DNA of 64,000 bases from Tritrichomonas musculus (GCA_039105265.1 JAPFFF010000017.1:2542001-2606000), one strand, 5' to 3'. Positions 31,501 to 40,338 are shown, counted from the stretch's first letter. The notes: generated by a model not told the origin, from the letters alone. Translations and numbers: made by a program.

Positions 31501-31714
31501 AAACTGCAGCTATCTTCCCAAGTTCAATATTTATGGTGTTAATATTTGCAACAACAACAATAATAATAATGCTAATGCTAATCCATATACCGGCGGCGTT
31601 GGCATCGGATACAAACCAACCAATTACAGAAATGATCACGTTAGAGGAAATCATAATAGATATAATGTGATCGACGAGTCTGATTCATTCAACCCGTTCA
31701 GCTCTTCTTTTTAA
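25505..31714 (+). CDS. RhoGEF (DH-PH) with kelch repeats and long disordered tail
   Basis: A giant 2,069-residue protein. Residues ~1-180 are a ubiquitin/FERM-like leader (not certain). Residues ~182-375 form a DH domain: a start like RENLCNEIVYSENNFVNDL and the conserved C-terminal helix DLASYLITPVQRIPRYLLFL. A PH-like segment follows (~380-490). Six or so kelch blades occupy ~500-800 (IYIYGGTPF, LYVYGGTDNIGRPLSDLW). The rest is disordered: two PWTLxPEEAD boxes (~878 and ~963), a five-fold GNQFEPD-like repeat in an E/N-rich stretch (~1038-1150), Gln-rich tracts and a Lys/Asp (KKDKDKK) block at ~1658-1745, then Asn-rich sequence. It should activate a Rho/Rac GTPase and steer actin. The DH plus kelch order in one chain is typical of protists such as Dictyostelium and trichomonads. 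Confidence 0.85.
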   Translation: MYFCICNDTGKNIIGQIQSGNENELTAQSILNQYCSGSNTLWLKTERFAYALQPDDHPFVDYPNLILSTKPENSTPATAFYTFPNYDSTSKVLYFLPKHDTNQKIPRLTIVIPQSDLGSDLTQLSTIIEQSFITPANVKEILINDEPLNRNITINDVFENAKNGKEIAVSLSFDEVCIQKIRQRENLCNEIVYSENNFVNDLTVINNDWKKLFEEENFLAETDFRALFNDIPMILGVHTKFSQMLKENLDGYGSQFSVCFIQYHPFFKSSINYITNYPSINEILTLKENQQDYNKRCKEMAQQLKGRDLASYLITPVQRIPRYLLFLRELSKLTPKNHPDYLYLSQAVQTMTNLTQEIDRKTETAEKQNVLYNIQLRNYTDFVYCAPARKVIKIYDTIIKSRSLEGNLVVCDDYVFLIDKPDMYCRFRAPLDAFPVDFLKDGLSFKVLNTDEPDNLVETTVQMNSKEELEEFQKYINDASINNFNSTSGDNESILWEVSPLTERAPRLCKHSGVYVKNKEEEYYLFYGGYTVKSDEHVDDTVETRTITYQRNNTIYCFTPPDQFKEISSGIPGRYNHRLVYVNNKFFIIGGSPSSQTFYVYDNNQQGEQLGWRKVNAPELDLTGHAAVQHQNRIYIYGGTPFKDDVYELNTDNYSLKTYNDFPEGQKPEQRTNHSAVIYNNKLYVYGGTDNIGRPLSDLWCFDLETKKWEMKGNFDSPKAGHQGLLLGNEYVIVGGRPKGDTISINLDTLEKKVVKDFGNYPSGLNGFAVAVGDNNTALVYGGVESTSKSPKNTVYTLKLNNDWNQKATNEESKNSELVAEKSQQTDREPIISSFKGVNLDVDDLPEAENNEIVDDSLVTSSLLSESLAQGPGNGDLEPWTLTPEEADDLIKRIQEGKDISQEQPEVKAKDAVELDNIEHVESGSQKDTENSLTAETPTPAEGENRDVATNEEGITNGDDMPWTLSPEEADNLLKQTEEEEKSQEQAPSQTENANEPNSTENAGANTEENANQDWILDPDAEKEDNKPIDDGLIESGNQFEVDQSKDINKAENTNPEEEEKGGNKDDNLETNEEEDKQSGNRFEPDNENANKGEEEELGGNQFEVDNDELLNGNEEEEQGGNNFEPDDDNQNKEEEEITAGNQFEPDQDNNMNNKEEEEQGGNDNQNNEEENENQAPTEEEGRNENQVQIEEEEEENENQNDNNNNQQDQENRVDQDNQQDQNNQENTDNNENTDNNENQDNNSQGSGKHPSKKYQFQFEYRPSEEEEDESEQLVRPPKRKPEWSFEMPEEPPRKFNPIFYPETPGSRKRKKNQPKKKSNSQMSPTGGASGKPPIFSVSGNNEYYNYNNYNSPNNNSSLNYSLNNSIGGYSPFSPNRPRPASPKSSLYPNILDDVTPKKKLLMQQEKLRQQQREQRNQRHQDSNEYTSSISSSSALSPQRRSQVHQLQERENNKYARQHPQQQQQQQSMRRPNEKVSPKRWKVTPSRNPEEPHLELEDAPSDQQRPQRQRQQQQQHNEISSESVQSSSLMNSSSEEVPQQQQQQQQHQQKNKLQLSPVSAKDYEIPTKTSTTTTPQQRKPKSDQNTQTSQSKVTTKSANQNEQPQLSGSASLKTETDGDIEIEPATNSSSKPQQKSENMEKSEKSSEKLEAKLTDHSNEEEEEKKSKKDKEKKKDKDKKKDKSKKDKDKKDKDKEKDKDKKEKDKKKDKKKDKDSKKKDNEEEKEKDKKKDKDRKSKRKEEEREEEKRHHNHHTYKCVNSPNLSMGRSSGHNRYENEDNDKFNDNRRDTQNRSDQNNMTRTNDTTQIILDTSPIRKPVPGARNVNNFNNDDNNNFVNMNNDNYNYNNNNNRKPKVKKSKFDRINPYYYNKDNNEENIVRRKRRISDDEDNESSDILSFKRNPNFKRAANQFKFDNDNELESSNSNEFKYGARDFNNFGTPSDNKFNQTNGNSNRYFNFKIRGSNPNSNTNPINTNSQYNSKHRPKQTFMTNYNLQPGQLNCSYLPKFNIYGVNICNNNNNNNANANPYTGGVGIGYKPTNYRNDHVRGNHNRYNVIDESDSFNPFSSSF

Positions 31715-32412
31715 AATGATAATACATTTTTATTTCATAATTTTACAATTTGATTTTATTAAAATAAATAAGTCTAAATAAAACTATTTGATTTTAAATA
31801 TATTTTTTATTTGTATGCATTTTTTTTTTTACACATCAATCATTATGCTCATTTTTTTTAATCAAGATCTACTAAATATTTAAAATAAACAAATTATAAT
31901 AGTAGTGCTTAGGTTAGTTCAATCTTTAAATTCTGGACAATTTTAAGGATCCTAAAACTAAAAACTTTTAGCTAAAATATCTTCTTTTCAGCTATATATC
32001 GATTCAAGAACTTTTATATTGTGTAAAATGAACTTGGATATTGTGTTTAAGGGTGCAGTATACTTGAGTGTTATTCAATCAATATTTAATGTTTACTAAA
32101 TATATTAAAATATATATTGTAAATAATTATTGTTAATCTATATATTTTATTTATTTAAAAATAAATTTAAATACTATAAAGATATTTATGTTTTAAATTT
32201 TTTCAATGATGTTAAGAAAAAAATTCTATACTTTTTCTGAAAATATTGACTGTAATCAATAATATAGTTTTACAGTCAGCAAGGAAAAGAAGGAGCATAA
32301 AGGATCATTTATCGCATTTAGCAAACTTATTTTATGATTGCTTTATTTTGTTGATAATTTACAGTTGGTTTTATTTCACAACATTCACAGAAATTCAGAA
32401 TCTGTGATTTAA
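31715..32412. other. Intergenic spacer before the tandem repeat
   Basis: AT-rich with no gene seen. A 9-bp hairpin, TGACTGTAA and TTACAGTCA separated by a short AT loop, lies near 32249-32280. A decamer TTAAGGGTGC near 32048 recurs inverted near 40545; with two short copies it may be chance. Confidence 0.35.
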
Positions 32413-33053
32413 TATGTTATTATAGCGTGTTTTATTGAATTATTTCAAATTTTGATATCATATATTTGAATTTCCTCTTATTTGCAAATATTTGCTAGCT
32501 GATTCAAACAGATGCTTATTTTTTTTTTACTAATTGAAAAGCCATGGAGTTAATTTAGTAGGCTTAATTTATAATTTTAATTTATAATGATGCTTAATTT
32601 TTTTCCTAGCTTATTTTTTTGCACTTCATTCAAAATTACAGATTCTGAATTTAAAATTTTAAAAATAAGAATTAGTATGTTATTATAGCGTGTTTTATTG
32701 AATTATTTCAAATTTTGATATCATATATTTGAATTTCCTCTTATTTACAAATATTTGCTAGCTGATTCAAACAGATGCTTTTTTTTTTTACTAATTGAAA
32801 AGCCATGGAGTTAATTTAGTAGGCTTAATTTATAATTTTAATTTATAATGATGCTTAATTTTTTTCCTAGCTTATTTTTTTGCACTTCATTCAAAATCAC
32901 AGATTCTGAATTTAAAAATTAAAAATAAGAATTAGTATGTTATTATAGCGTGTTTTATTGAATTATTTCAAATTTTGATATCATATATTTGAATTTCCTC
33001 TTATTTACAAATATTTGCTAGTTGATTCAAACAGATGCTTTTTTTTTTTTTTG
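32413..33053. repeat. Tandem repeat, unit 260-263 bp, about 2.4 copies
   Basis: Copies start at 32413, 32676 and 32936, recognisable by TATGTTATTATAGCGTG. The first two are complete and nearly identical; the third stops after about 117 bp at a poly(T) run. Each unit contains TTTGCTAGCTGATTCAAAC (one base differs in copy 3) and, in full copies, AAAGCCATGGAGTTAATTTAG. The repeat lies just 3' of the Kolobok/Mutator-like transposase gene, so it may be part of that element's end or an independent satellite. No ORF is encoded. Confidence 0.75.
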
Positions 33054-33251
33054 CCAAAATAATTTAGTAGACATATTTTTTCTTTATTTTTTTTACATAA
33101 ATATCGATACTTTACTTGTATTTATTCATTTATTAGTTTTTTCGAAATTGGCAAAATTTGATATATTATATGATTTTCAGATTAATTTAATTTTTTTAAT
33201 AATTTATTTAAAATCATAAAATAAAACCAAATAAGTTAATCAAATGTTTAT

Positions 33252-34595
33252 TCATTTCTTTTCTTTATAATCACCTTGGTCATTTTGGTTCAAGAGTCTA
33301 CTTTGTGCTCGTATTTCATTTTTTACTTTTTTATCATATGGTCTTTTGCGCTTTTCTTTTTCATTGAATTTTATTTCCTCATCGTGTTTCATCTCCTGCA
33401 TTAATGGAGTTGAAATTGATCCAGGACAAATTTTATTCAAAATTTTTGAATCAAAATATGGATCATTTTTCCTCCCCACAGCTATTGCTGCACGAGCTTC
33501 GTTGCTCGTGTGAAAAACTTTATTTTTGGGAATTGTTTTACTAATCATCGAATTTAACGATTCATTGTCTTGAGTCCTCACTGTACCGGTTTCTCTAATG
33601 AGAGGTGTATTTTTTGCAAGAAACTTATCAAGTTCTTTTTGAAATTGGTCATTAGTTTTCCCTTGCTCCCATTCCCAGAATGAGTTATTGTGATCAGTAA
33701 ACTTTTTGGGGCGCCCCACTTTTCTAAGGCCATACATTTCGTTAGGATGAATGCAGTTTTTGTGATTTCCAATCACATGATTAGTCATATTTAACCACAT
33801 CTGTTCTCTCATTTTTGTCTCTTTAACATTAAATATTACAAATTTAAACCAAGAAATGATCTTGACAATTAGTGTTGAGAAAATTTCAAAACACTTTTTG
33901 TAAGTGTTTTTGGATGGATCATTTTTATTTTTTAACGTGCGTGAATACTTTTCAAAGTAATTATTTGCATTTCTCTTTATTTCTTGGCATGCATGTCCTG
34001 GATCTAAACTCTCAGTTAAACCAAGTTCTTTGTGTTTCTTTAAAAGGTTTGATGTTTTATTGTCATGATCATGACATATTCTGATATTTTTGTTGGCAAT
34101 TTTTGAATCAAGTTCATTCAATCCTTTTTCAATGCCGACTGTTTCCATATTGGATGATTTTACATCTTTGTTTGCACCATAATTTCCATTAGAAACACTT
34201 TCAAAATCTACTATTTTCTTTTGCTTTTGATCGAAAAAAGAAACAGTGGAGTAAGAACCATGCCTTTTATGATTCCATTGACCATCAATCGATATAGATG
34301 AATTTTCTTTTATGTTATCTGCATTCTTCTTGCAACTTTCTTTTACTGTATTTATTACATCAGTTAACACTTGCTTTTGGCAATTAAAAAATGTACGTTT
34401 CGACGGAGTTGGAGTATTCATCATTGTAGCTTGCTTTTTAACTCCTTCATAGCTATTTCCTGTGAGAAGACCATTCATTACCATGAGCCTTGGACTTAAT
34501 TTAGGATTTGGCTGAGGTGCTTCAGGTGTTTTTTTAGCCAGTCGATCAATTGCAATTTTCCTGCAATGCTTGGCTTGCTTTGATTTAGGTGCCAT
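33252..34595 (-). CDS. Kolobok/Mutator-like DDE transposase
   Basis: 447 residues from the ATG at 34595 (MAPKSKQAKHCRK); an in-frame ATG at 34646 adds 17 hydrophobic residues, but TTCATTATTATAC just upstream of 34595 is a good Inr. The core fits the domain often named Mutator-like transposase in eukaryotes: SISIDGQWNHKRHGSYSTV (DGxW with first Asp), then SNMETVGIEKGL, ICHDHDNKT (second Asp), LDPGHACQEIKRN and a late RTQDNESLNSMI with the candidate catalytic Glu. A His/Cys pattern (GNHKNCIHPNEM) may bind zinc. The basic tail suggests nuclear import. The ORF is whole. Terminal inverted repeats were not found; repeats flank both sides. Confidence 0.75.
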   Translation of the reverse strand: MAPKSKQAKHCRKIAIDRLAKKTPEAPQPNPKLSPRLMVMNGLLTGNSYEGVKKQATMMNTPTPSKRTFFNCQKQVLTDVINTVKESCKKNADNIKENSSISIDGQWNHKRHGSYSTVSFFDQKQKKIVDFESVSNGNYGANKDVKSSNMETVGIEKGLNELDSKIANKNIRICHDHDNKTSNLLKKHKELGLTESLDPGHACQEIKRNANNYFEKYSRTLKNKNDPSKNTYKKCFEIFSTLIVKIISWFKFVIFNVKETKMREQMWLNMTNHVIGNHKNCIHPNEMYGLRKVGRPKKFTDHNNSFWEWEQGKTNDQFQKELDKFLAKNTPLIRETGTVRTQDNESLNSMISKTIPKNKVFHTSNEARAAIAVGRKNDPYFDSKILNKICPGSISTPLMQEMKHDEEIKFNEKEKRKRPYDKKVKNEIRAQSRLLNQNDQGDYKEKK

Positions 34596-34654
34596 GTATA
34601 ATAATGAAGTCAGAGAAGAAAAGCTTGCAATGAAATCACGAAACATAAAAATAT

Positions 34655-34804
34655 ACGTTTAATGCATTCAAAAACCTAATGAAGACGTTTAATGCATTCA
34701 AAAACCTAATGAAGACGTTAAAAGTATTCAAAATTCTGATAAATACGTTTATTCTATAGAAAATTATGATAACTACGTTTATTGTTATCAAAAATTTGAT
34801 GATT
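34655..34804. repeat. Five 30-bp tandem repeats starting ACGTT
   Basis: ACGTTTA-type boxes occur at 34655, 34685, 34715, 34745 and 34775, exactly 30 bp apart; the first two units (ACGTTTAATGCATTCAAAAA...) are identical and the others drift. A sixth ACGTT near 34828 is out of step. The array begins about 10 bp upstream of the longest transposase frame and 60 bp from the preferred start, so it may be the promoter-proximal or subterminal binding array of that transposon. Confidence 0.7.
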
Positions 34805-35543
34805 GACATACAAAAAGTTAAATTTATACGTTAAATACATTTAAAAAGTTAACATATATTCAAAATAAAGTATACTCATCTTCTCAAAATTTGCTTTTTT
34901 TTCTAGCTTTATCTATGATATTTTTTAATTATTTAATAATGCAAATGGACTTTAAAAATACTCAAACATTTCAAAATAATTTTATATTTTGTATAGATTA
35001 TTATGGTTTTGAATTAAATGATGTTTTGTGTTTTCAATTTCGAATGCAACCAACATTTTCAAAAACTCTCAACATTGTAATATTGCTTATTCATTATTCA
35101 TCATTCCTATAAAATATTGGAACATTAGATATAGAAATCAATGATCACATAGCTTTTTTTCAATAACCACTTTTTCTATATAAATTCGATATGCAAAAAA
35201 AACTATTGGAGCCTTTAATTTTTATTTTTTGTTTTTAAAAGATATTTTTTAAAACAGTATTCATGAAACTCCAAAAAGTAATGTTGCAATATTTGTTAAT
35301 AAATAAATATAACTTTCTCAAAGTGAATTTAAAGGTATGGTAACTCTTTCTATTCATACATTTCTTTTTATATTCAAATTTAATATTTTAATATGATATC
35401 TATATCTATATATATAATTTAAAATGATATAATATCCATTAATTTTCAAGATATTTATCAATATATATAATTGAATACTTTACAAAAAAATTGAATACTT
35501 TTTCCTAAAAAAAAAAAAATGATCTAAAACTTCAATTGTTTAT
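34805..35543. other. Intergenic AT-rich spacer
   Basis: A 73-codon frame (34891-35112, plus) is open but Phe/Ile/Asn-rich and looks non-coding. No other structure is seen apart from homopolymer runs. Confidence 0.4.
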
Positions 35544-35802
35544 TTAATGTTTTTCTAATTCTTCTTCTTGTTCAATCTTTTCTTCTTCCTCTTCTTCATT
35601 TATTTCTTCTTCTTCATTAATTAATTAATTTTTGAATTAATTTAATATCATTTTCTATGCTTTTATCATCATATTCTTCGTAAAATTCTTCATTTTCTGT
35701 TGTAATTTCATTATTTGCTTCTTTTTTTATTTCAACTGAGTTCGTTATTTCTTCTACTAATTGGAAATATGAAAAAAAATGTAATGCAACAAAATAAACC
35801 AC
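35544..35802 (-). pseudogene. Acidic-tail gene fragment (possible relic)
   Basis: A minus-strand frame of 61 codons (ending KLIQKLIN) has a protein-like acidic composition (EEITNSVEIKKEANNEITTE). Just after its stop another frame continues with NEEEEINEEEEEEKIEQEEE and ends at 35544. The switch coincides with a TTAATTAATTAATT run, so a slip there would explain one original acidic C-terminus. The 5' part of the gene is missing. Function unknown. Confidence 0.35.
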
Positions 35803-36028
35803 TAACTAATTGAAAATAATCAATAATGTGTTTATATATTTATGTAAAACGTAAAAATATTCTACCATTTGGTTATATGAAAAAAAATCATTGGTATCAG
35901 TTAAAATATTTTGTAAAGGAGAAACTATTTATCGATCGCTTGATGTTATTTGATTTGAATCTTGCATTTTGAATAAACAAAATAATGGAAAAAAGTGAAA
36001 ATTTATAAATTTTTTTAAAAACAAGAAT

Positions 36029-36061
36029 GGCCACTTTTTGAGCTTCGCTCAAAAAGTGGCC
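36029..36061. repeat. Perfect 15-bp hairpin with TTC loop
   Basis: GGCCACTTTTTGAGC (36029-36043), TTC, and the exact complement GCTCAAAAAGTGGCC (36047-36061). The stem is much richer in GC than the surroundings. It lies about 95 bp before the 122-bp satellite. Related CTCAAAAAGT words recur at 38381-38450 and at 40309-40320, suggesting common mobile-element ancestry. Confidence 0.75.
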
Positions 36062-36154
36062 TATGTTAAATAATGTAAAAAAAAAAAATATTTTGAACAA
36101 ATAAAAACTAAAAGAAAAATAATATAAATAAAAAAATATTTAAAACTTTTAGTT

Positions 36155-38068
36155 GCAGGTGGAAGTTTAATTCGCGTAATTAGTTCCAACTGCAACTAAG
36201 TTGCGATAGCTGCAGGTGGAAGTTTGAAATGGTACATTTAAGTAATTACTTCCACCTAAAGCTATCGCAGTTTAGCTGCAGGTGGAAGTTTAATTCGCGT
36301 AATTAGTTCCAACTGCAACTAAGTTGCGATAGCTGCAGGTGGAAGTTTGAAATGGTACATTTAAGTAATTACTTCCACCTTTAGCTGTCGCAGCTCAGCC
36401 GCAGGTGGAAACTTGGTTTCCTTATTTCTTTACCTCCACCTGCAGCTGAGAAGCGATAGCCGCAGGTGGAAGGCTAAATTGGTAAATAGTGATTTTCCAC
36501 CTTTAGCTGTCGCAGCTCAGCCGCAGGTGGAAACTTGGTTTCCTTATTTCTTTACCTCCACCTGCAGCTGAGAAGCGATAGCCGCAGGTGGAAGGCTAAA
36601 TTGGTAAATAGTGATTTTCCACCTGCAGCTGCCGCAGCTCAGCCGCAGGTGGAAGATTGGTTTCCTTATTTCTTTACCTCCACCTGCAGCTGAGAAGCGA
36701 TAGCCGCAGGTGGAAGGCTAAATTGGTAAATAGTGATTTTCCACCTGCAGCTGCCGCAGCTCAGCCGCAGGTGGAAACTTGGTTTCCTTATTTCTTTACC
36801 TCCACCTGCAGCTGAGAAGCGATAGCCGCAGGTGGAAGGCTAAATTGGTAAATAGTGATTTTCCACCTGCAGCTGCCGCAGCTCAGCCGCAGGTGGAAAC
36901 TTGGTTTCCTTATTTCTTTACCTCCACCTGCAGCTGAGAAGCGATAGCCGCAGGTGGAAGGCTAAATTGGTAAATAGTGATTTTCCACCTGCAGCTGCCG
37001 CAGCTCAGCATCAGGTGGAAGATTGGTTTCCTTATTTCTTTACCTCCACCTGCAGCTGAGAAGCGATAGCCGCAGGTGGAAGGCTAAATTGGTAAATAGT
37101 GATTTTCCACCTGCAGCTGCCGCAGCTCAGCCGCAGGTGGAAACTTGGTTTCCTTATTTCTTTACCTCCACCTGCAGCTGAGAAGCGATAGCCGCAGGTG
37201 GAAGGCTAAATTGGTAAATAGTGATTTTCCACCTGCAGCTGCCGCAGCTCAGCCGCAGGTGGAAACTTGGTTTCCTTATTTCTTTACCTCCACCTGCAGC
37301 TGAGAAGCGATAGCCGCAGGTGGAAGGCTAAATTGGTAAATAGTGATTTTCCACCTGCAGCTGCCGCAGCTCAGCCGCAGGTGGAAACTTGGTTTCCTTA
37401 TTTCTTTACCTCCACCTGCAGCTGAGAAGCGATAGCCGCAGGTGGAAGGCTAAATTGGTAAATAGTGATTTTCCACCTGCAGCTGCCGCAGCTCAGCCGC
37501 AGGTGGAAGATTGGTTTCCTTATTTCTTTACCTCCACCTGCAGCTGAGAAGCGATAGCCGCAGGTGGAAGGCTAAATTGGTAAATAGTGATTTTCCACCT
37601 GCAGCTGCCGCAGCTCAGCCGCAGGTGGAAACTTGGTTTCCTTATTTCTTTACCTCCACCTGCAGCTGAGAAGCGATAGCCGCAGGTGGAAGGCTAAATT
37701 GGTAAATAGTGATTTTCCACCTGCAGCTGCCGCAGCTCAGCATCAGGTGGAAGATTGGTTTCCTTATTTCTTTACCTCCACCTGCAGCTGAGAAGCGATA
37801 GCCGCAGGTGGAAGGCTAAATTGGTAAATAGTGATTTTCCACCTGCAGCTGCCGCAGCTCAGCCGCAGGTGGAAACTTGGTTTCCTTATTTCTTTATCTC
37901 CACCTACAGCTGAGAAGCGATAGCCGCAGGTGGAAGGCTAAATTGGTAAATAGTGATTTTCCACCTGCAGCTGCCGCAGCTCAGCCGCAGGTGGAAACTT
38001 GGTTTCCTTATTTCTTTACCTCCACCTGCAGCTGAGAAGCGATAGCCGCAGGTGGAAGGCTAAATTGC
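36155..38068. repeat. Satellite array: 122-bp unit, about 16 copies, made of inverted decamers
   Basis: Two divergent units (starting 36155 and 36278, period 123) are followed by 14 units with GGTTTCCTTATTTC at 36415 and then every 122 bp to 38001. Later units are nearly identical, differing only by ACTTGG/GATTGG and CCGC/CATC variants. Within each unit GCAGGTGGA and TCCACCTGC alternate in inverted orientation, giving two potential hairpins of 25-28-nt loops per unit, joined by AGCTGAGAAGCGATAGC and AGCTGCCGCAGCTCAGC. The array is GC-rich compared with the genome. It encodes no sustained ORF. The homogeneity implies recent unequal exchange. Its role is unknown. Confidence 0.95.
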
Positions 38069-39245
38069 GTAATCTATAATTTGAGCTTTTGTATAACGAT
38101 CACTTATTCAAAAATTCAATATTATTTTTAAAATTACGATCATCTTATGAAAAGTACTTCAAAATATGAGATGAAATTTTTTTTTTATTAGGTAAATTTT
38201 GAATGATTAAATGGACAATACTTTGAATGAGATAATTCTATCACTTTTTAAGGGGTACATGACCACATAGCTATTTAAAATGAAAACTTTGAACATTTTA
38301 CAAATTTTAATTTGAGCTTAATATAATATATAGATATAGAAACTTTAACAAGTAAAGTATTTAAAAAGTGAACTGGAAAATTCTCAAAAAGTGAACTGGA
38401 AAATCCTCAAAAAGTCAAACGAAAATAAATTTTAAACGAACAGAAAATTGTTCAAAAAGTTGCTTATTTCATTCAAATAAAAAATATGAAAATATATTGT
38501 TAATTATTGGAAATAGTAGTATTTATAATTATATATATATTATTAATATAAAATAATAAACACGAAAAATATGTTAATTAAAAAACTGTAGAGTAAACTT
38601 TTAGAAAAATTTATTTTAATCTTTTTTTGAACAAAAAATATAAATATTTCAATTTTAAAGAAGGAACATATAATTATATCTATGTTAAAATATAATTATT
38701 GCGATATATTATTTAATTATAAAAATGAAAGAACAGTTCTTTTCATTGCAATTATTTTTTGCATTAAATGAATCAAAATTTAAAACACCAAGGCTACCAA
38801 ATCTTGAAATGCGTATTTTACATCTTTTGAGTAGTTTGCTGATCAATATTAATATATATTAATTTGAGCTTGAATTATCCAATTTTCATAGATTTTTCCT
38901 TTTAAAAAAATTGAATGAAAAAGAGTTTCCATACCTTTGTGAATTTTTTTGTTAATCAACTTTAAAATAATAAACTTCATTAAATAAATAAATAAAAAAT
39001 GAATAAAACGAAAAGAATTTGTTTAATAATGAAAGAAAAATAATTTAATCAGTTAATACAACAAATTCATGGAATGTAGAAGATATATATCATGAATAAA
39101 AAAATAATTGCAAATGCCATTTAATCATTAATTTAAAAAGCATATATACATATGATATTAATTTTATATAATGATTGATATAAAAATGTTTTTCTAGTAA
39201 AAAAAATTTAAAATTAATAATTGAAAGCTGGATATAAAAATAAAA
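38069..39245. other. Spacer with a short 23-bp tandem duplication
   Basis: Two adjoining copies of AAAAAGTGAACTGGAAAA plus five bases lie at 38363-38385 and 38386-38408, with a third partial copy (AAAAAGTCAAACG) following. A short open frame (about 45 codons, starting near 38725, MKEQFFSLQLFFALNESKF) is too short to judge. The rest is AT-rich. Confidence 0.4.
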
Positions 39246-40338
39246 AAAGGTCATGACACGATTCAAAAATTGATCGTTTTATTTGAATTTTTTTGAGTGA
39301 AAAAATGAAAAGAAAAAAAAATGATCGTAAAATAATTGATAGAAAAAAAATGATAGTAAAAAAATTGAATTATAAAAAATATTTTCAATAGAAAAAGTTT
39401 ATATGACTAAAAAATTTATTTTTTAGATTAATTGTTTAATGATTTAATTAAGGAATGGTTTTTTCAATATCTCTCTTGCTTTATACAACTTAGAATCTTC
39501 ATTGTAAATTGATTTTATGGATCTTTTTCAAAATATGAAGATAATTTTGTACAATTTGGACCAATATCATTCACGAGCTTCTTAAGCAAATTAATATCTT
39601 TCAATGACCATGGACATTGCTTCGTAATCTTTTCTTTGTATCTATTTTGAATGTTAGGTACCGTGGCAGGATTGACATATATATCTGAGCTTTTACAAAT
39701 AAAGTTGGACTCTTTGGTAATTTTTAAATTCTTTTTTTCAAGAAATTCGAAGAAATTATGTACATTTTTAGATATATTTTTCTTTTAAAAATCCTGAAAT
39801 ATATTGGTTATAAGTGTTTGTGAAAAATCTTCCAATTCTTTATATAAATTAATTTTGAGTAATTCCTAAGTTTTGGTTGATTTTTTAAAAGAGAAATCAT
39901 TTCGTCAAGTATTCGGTGTTCTCTCAAGAAATATTTTTAATATTATAATTGTTTGAAAAAGTTCAACTTTTTGTGAATCCAAATATGCAATATTATGTCT
40001 ATAAAAAAGCTTTTATAACCAATTATATATTTGAATATTTTAAAAAACAATATAGGATTTTAATTTTTTATCAAGTGTATTTTTTTCCTGATCATTAATA
40101 TTAAATAAATATTGTTATTAGAAGTGGGATATTAGATTTTTTTAGGCCTTTTAAAAAATGGAAAAAACAAATGTTTCATGTTTATATTATTTTATTGTAT
40201 TATAATACCTATAAATATTTTATTGGTATTAAGATTTATGATATATCCAATTTTTTAACGAGATATAAGCATTTATTTCCCAACTTTTTGATAACCACAT
40301 CCCACCTTCTCAAAAAGTTTGTTCGTGTCATGACCTTT
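39246..40338. mobile_element. Terminal-inverted-repeat DNA element, 1,093 bp, with 8-bp flanking repeats
   Basis: The ends are perfect 16-bp inverted repeats, AAAGGTCATGACACGA at 39246-39261 and its complement at 40323-40338. Each is flanked by the same octamer, AAATAAAA (39238-39245 and 40339-40346), as an 8-bp target-site duplication would be. A second, internal hairpin (AACTTTTTGA at 40282-40291 with TCAAAAAGTT at 40310-40319) lies at the right end. Eight-base duplications are typical of hAT, P and Merlin-type transposons. No transposase is encoded; the interior holds a broken minus-strand frame with a Myb/SANT-like segment. It is a decayed or non-autonomous DNA transposon. The low complexity of the octamer leaves some doubt about the duplication. 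Confidence 0.65.
39464..39940 (-). pseudogene. Broken Myb/SANT-like gene fragment
   Basis: On the minus strand a frame reads KELEDFSQTLITNIFQDF, stop, then about 90 sense codons from 39788 to a stop at 39515-39517, then 16 more codons to 39464. The central part has a SANT/Myb-like helix pattern: NRYKEKITKQCPWSLKDINL followed by LKKLVNDIGPNCTKLSSYF. A fragment in another frame upstream (REHRILDEMISLLKNQPKLR, near 39935) seems to be the same gene after a frameshift. It therefore carries at least two in-frame stops and one shift. It lies inside the 1.1-kb inverted-repeat element and may be its own relic gene or a captured host fragment. Confidence 0.45.

Noticed and set aside
33022-33219. 65-codon Phe/Leu-rich frame
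   Set aside because: Begins in the tandem repeat remnant and is low-complexity.
35897-36100. 67-codon minus frame
   Set aside because: It simply reads through the hairpin at 36029-36061 and AT-rich sequence.
36155-38068. CRISPR-like array
   Set aside because: There are no unique spacers; the whole unit repeats and the genome is eukaryotic.
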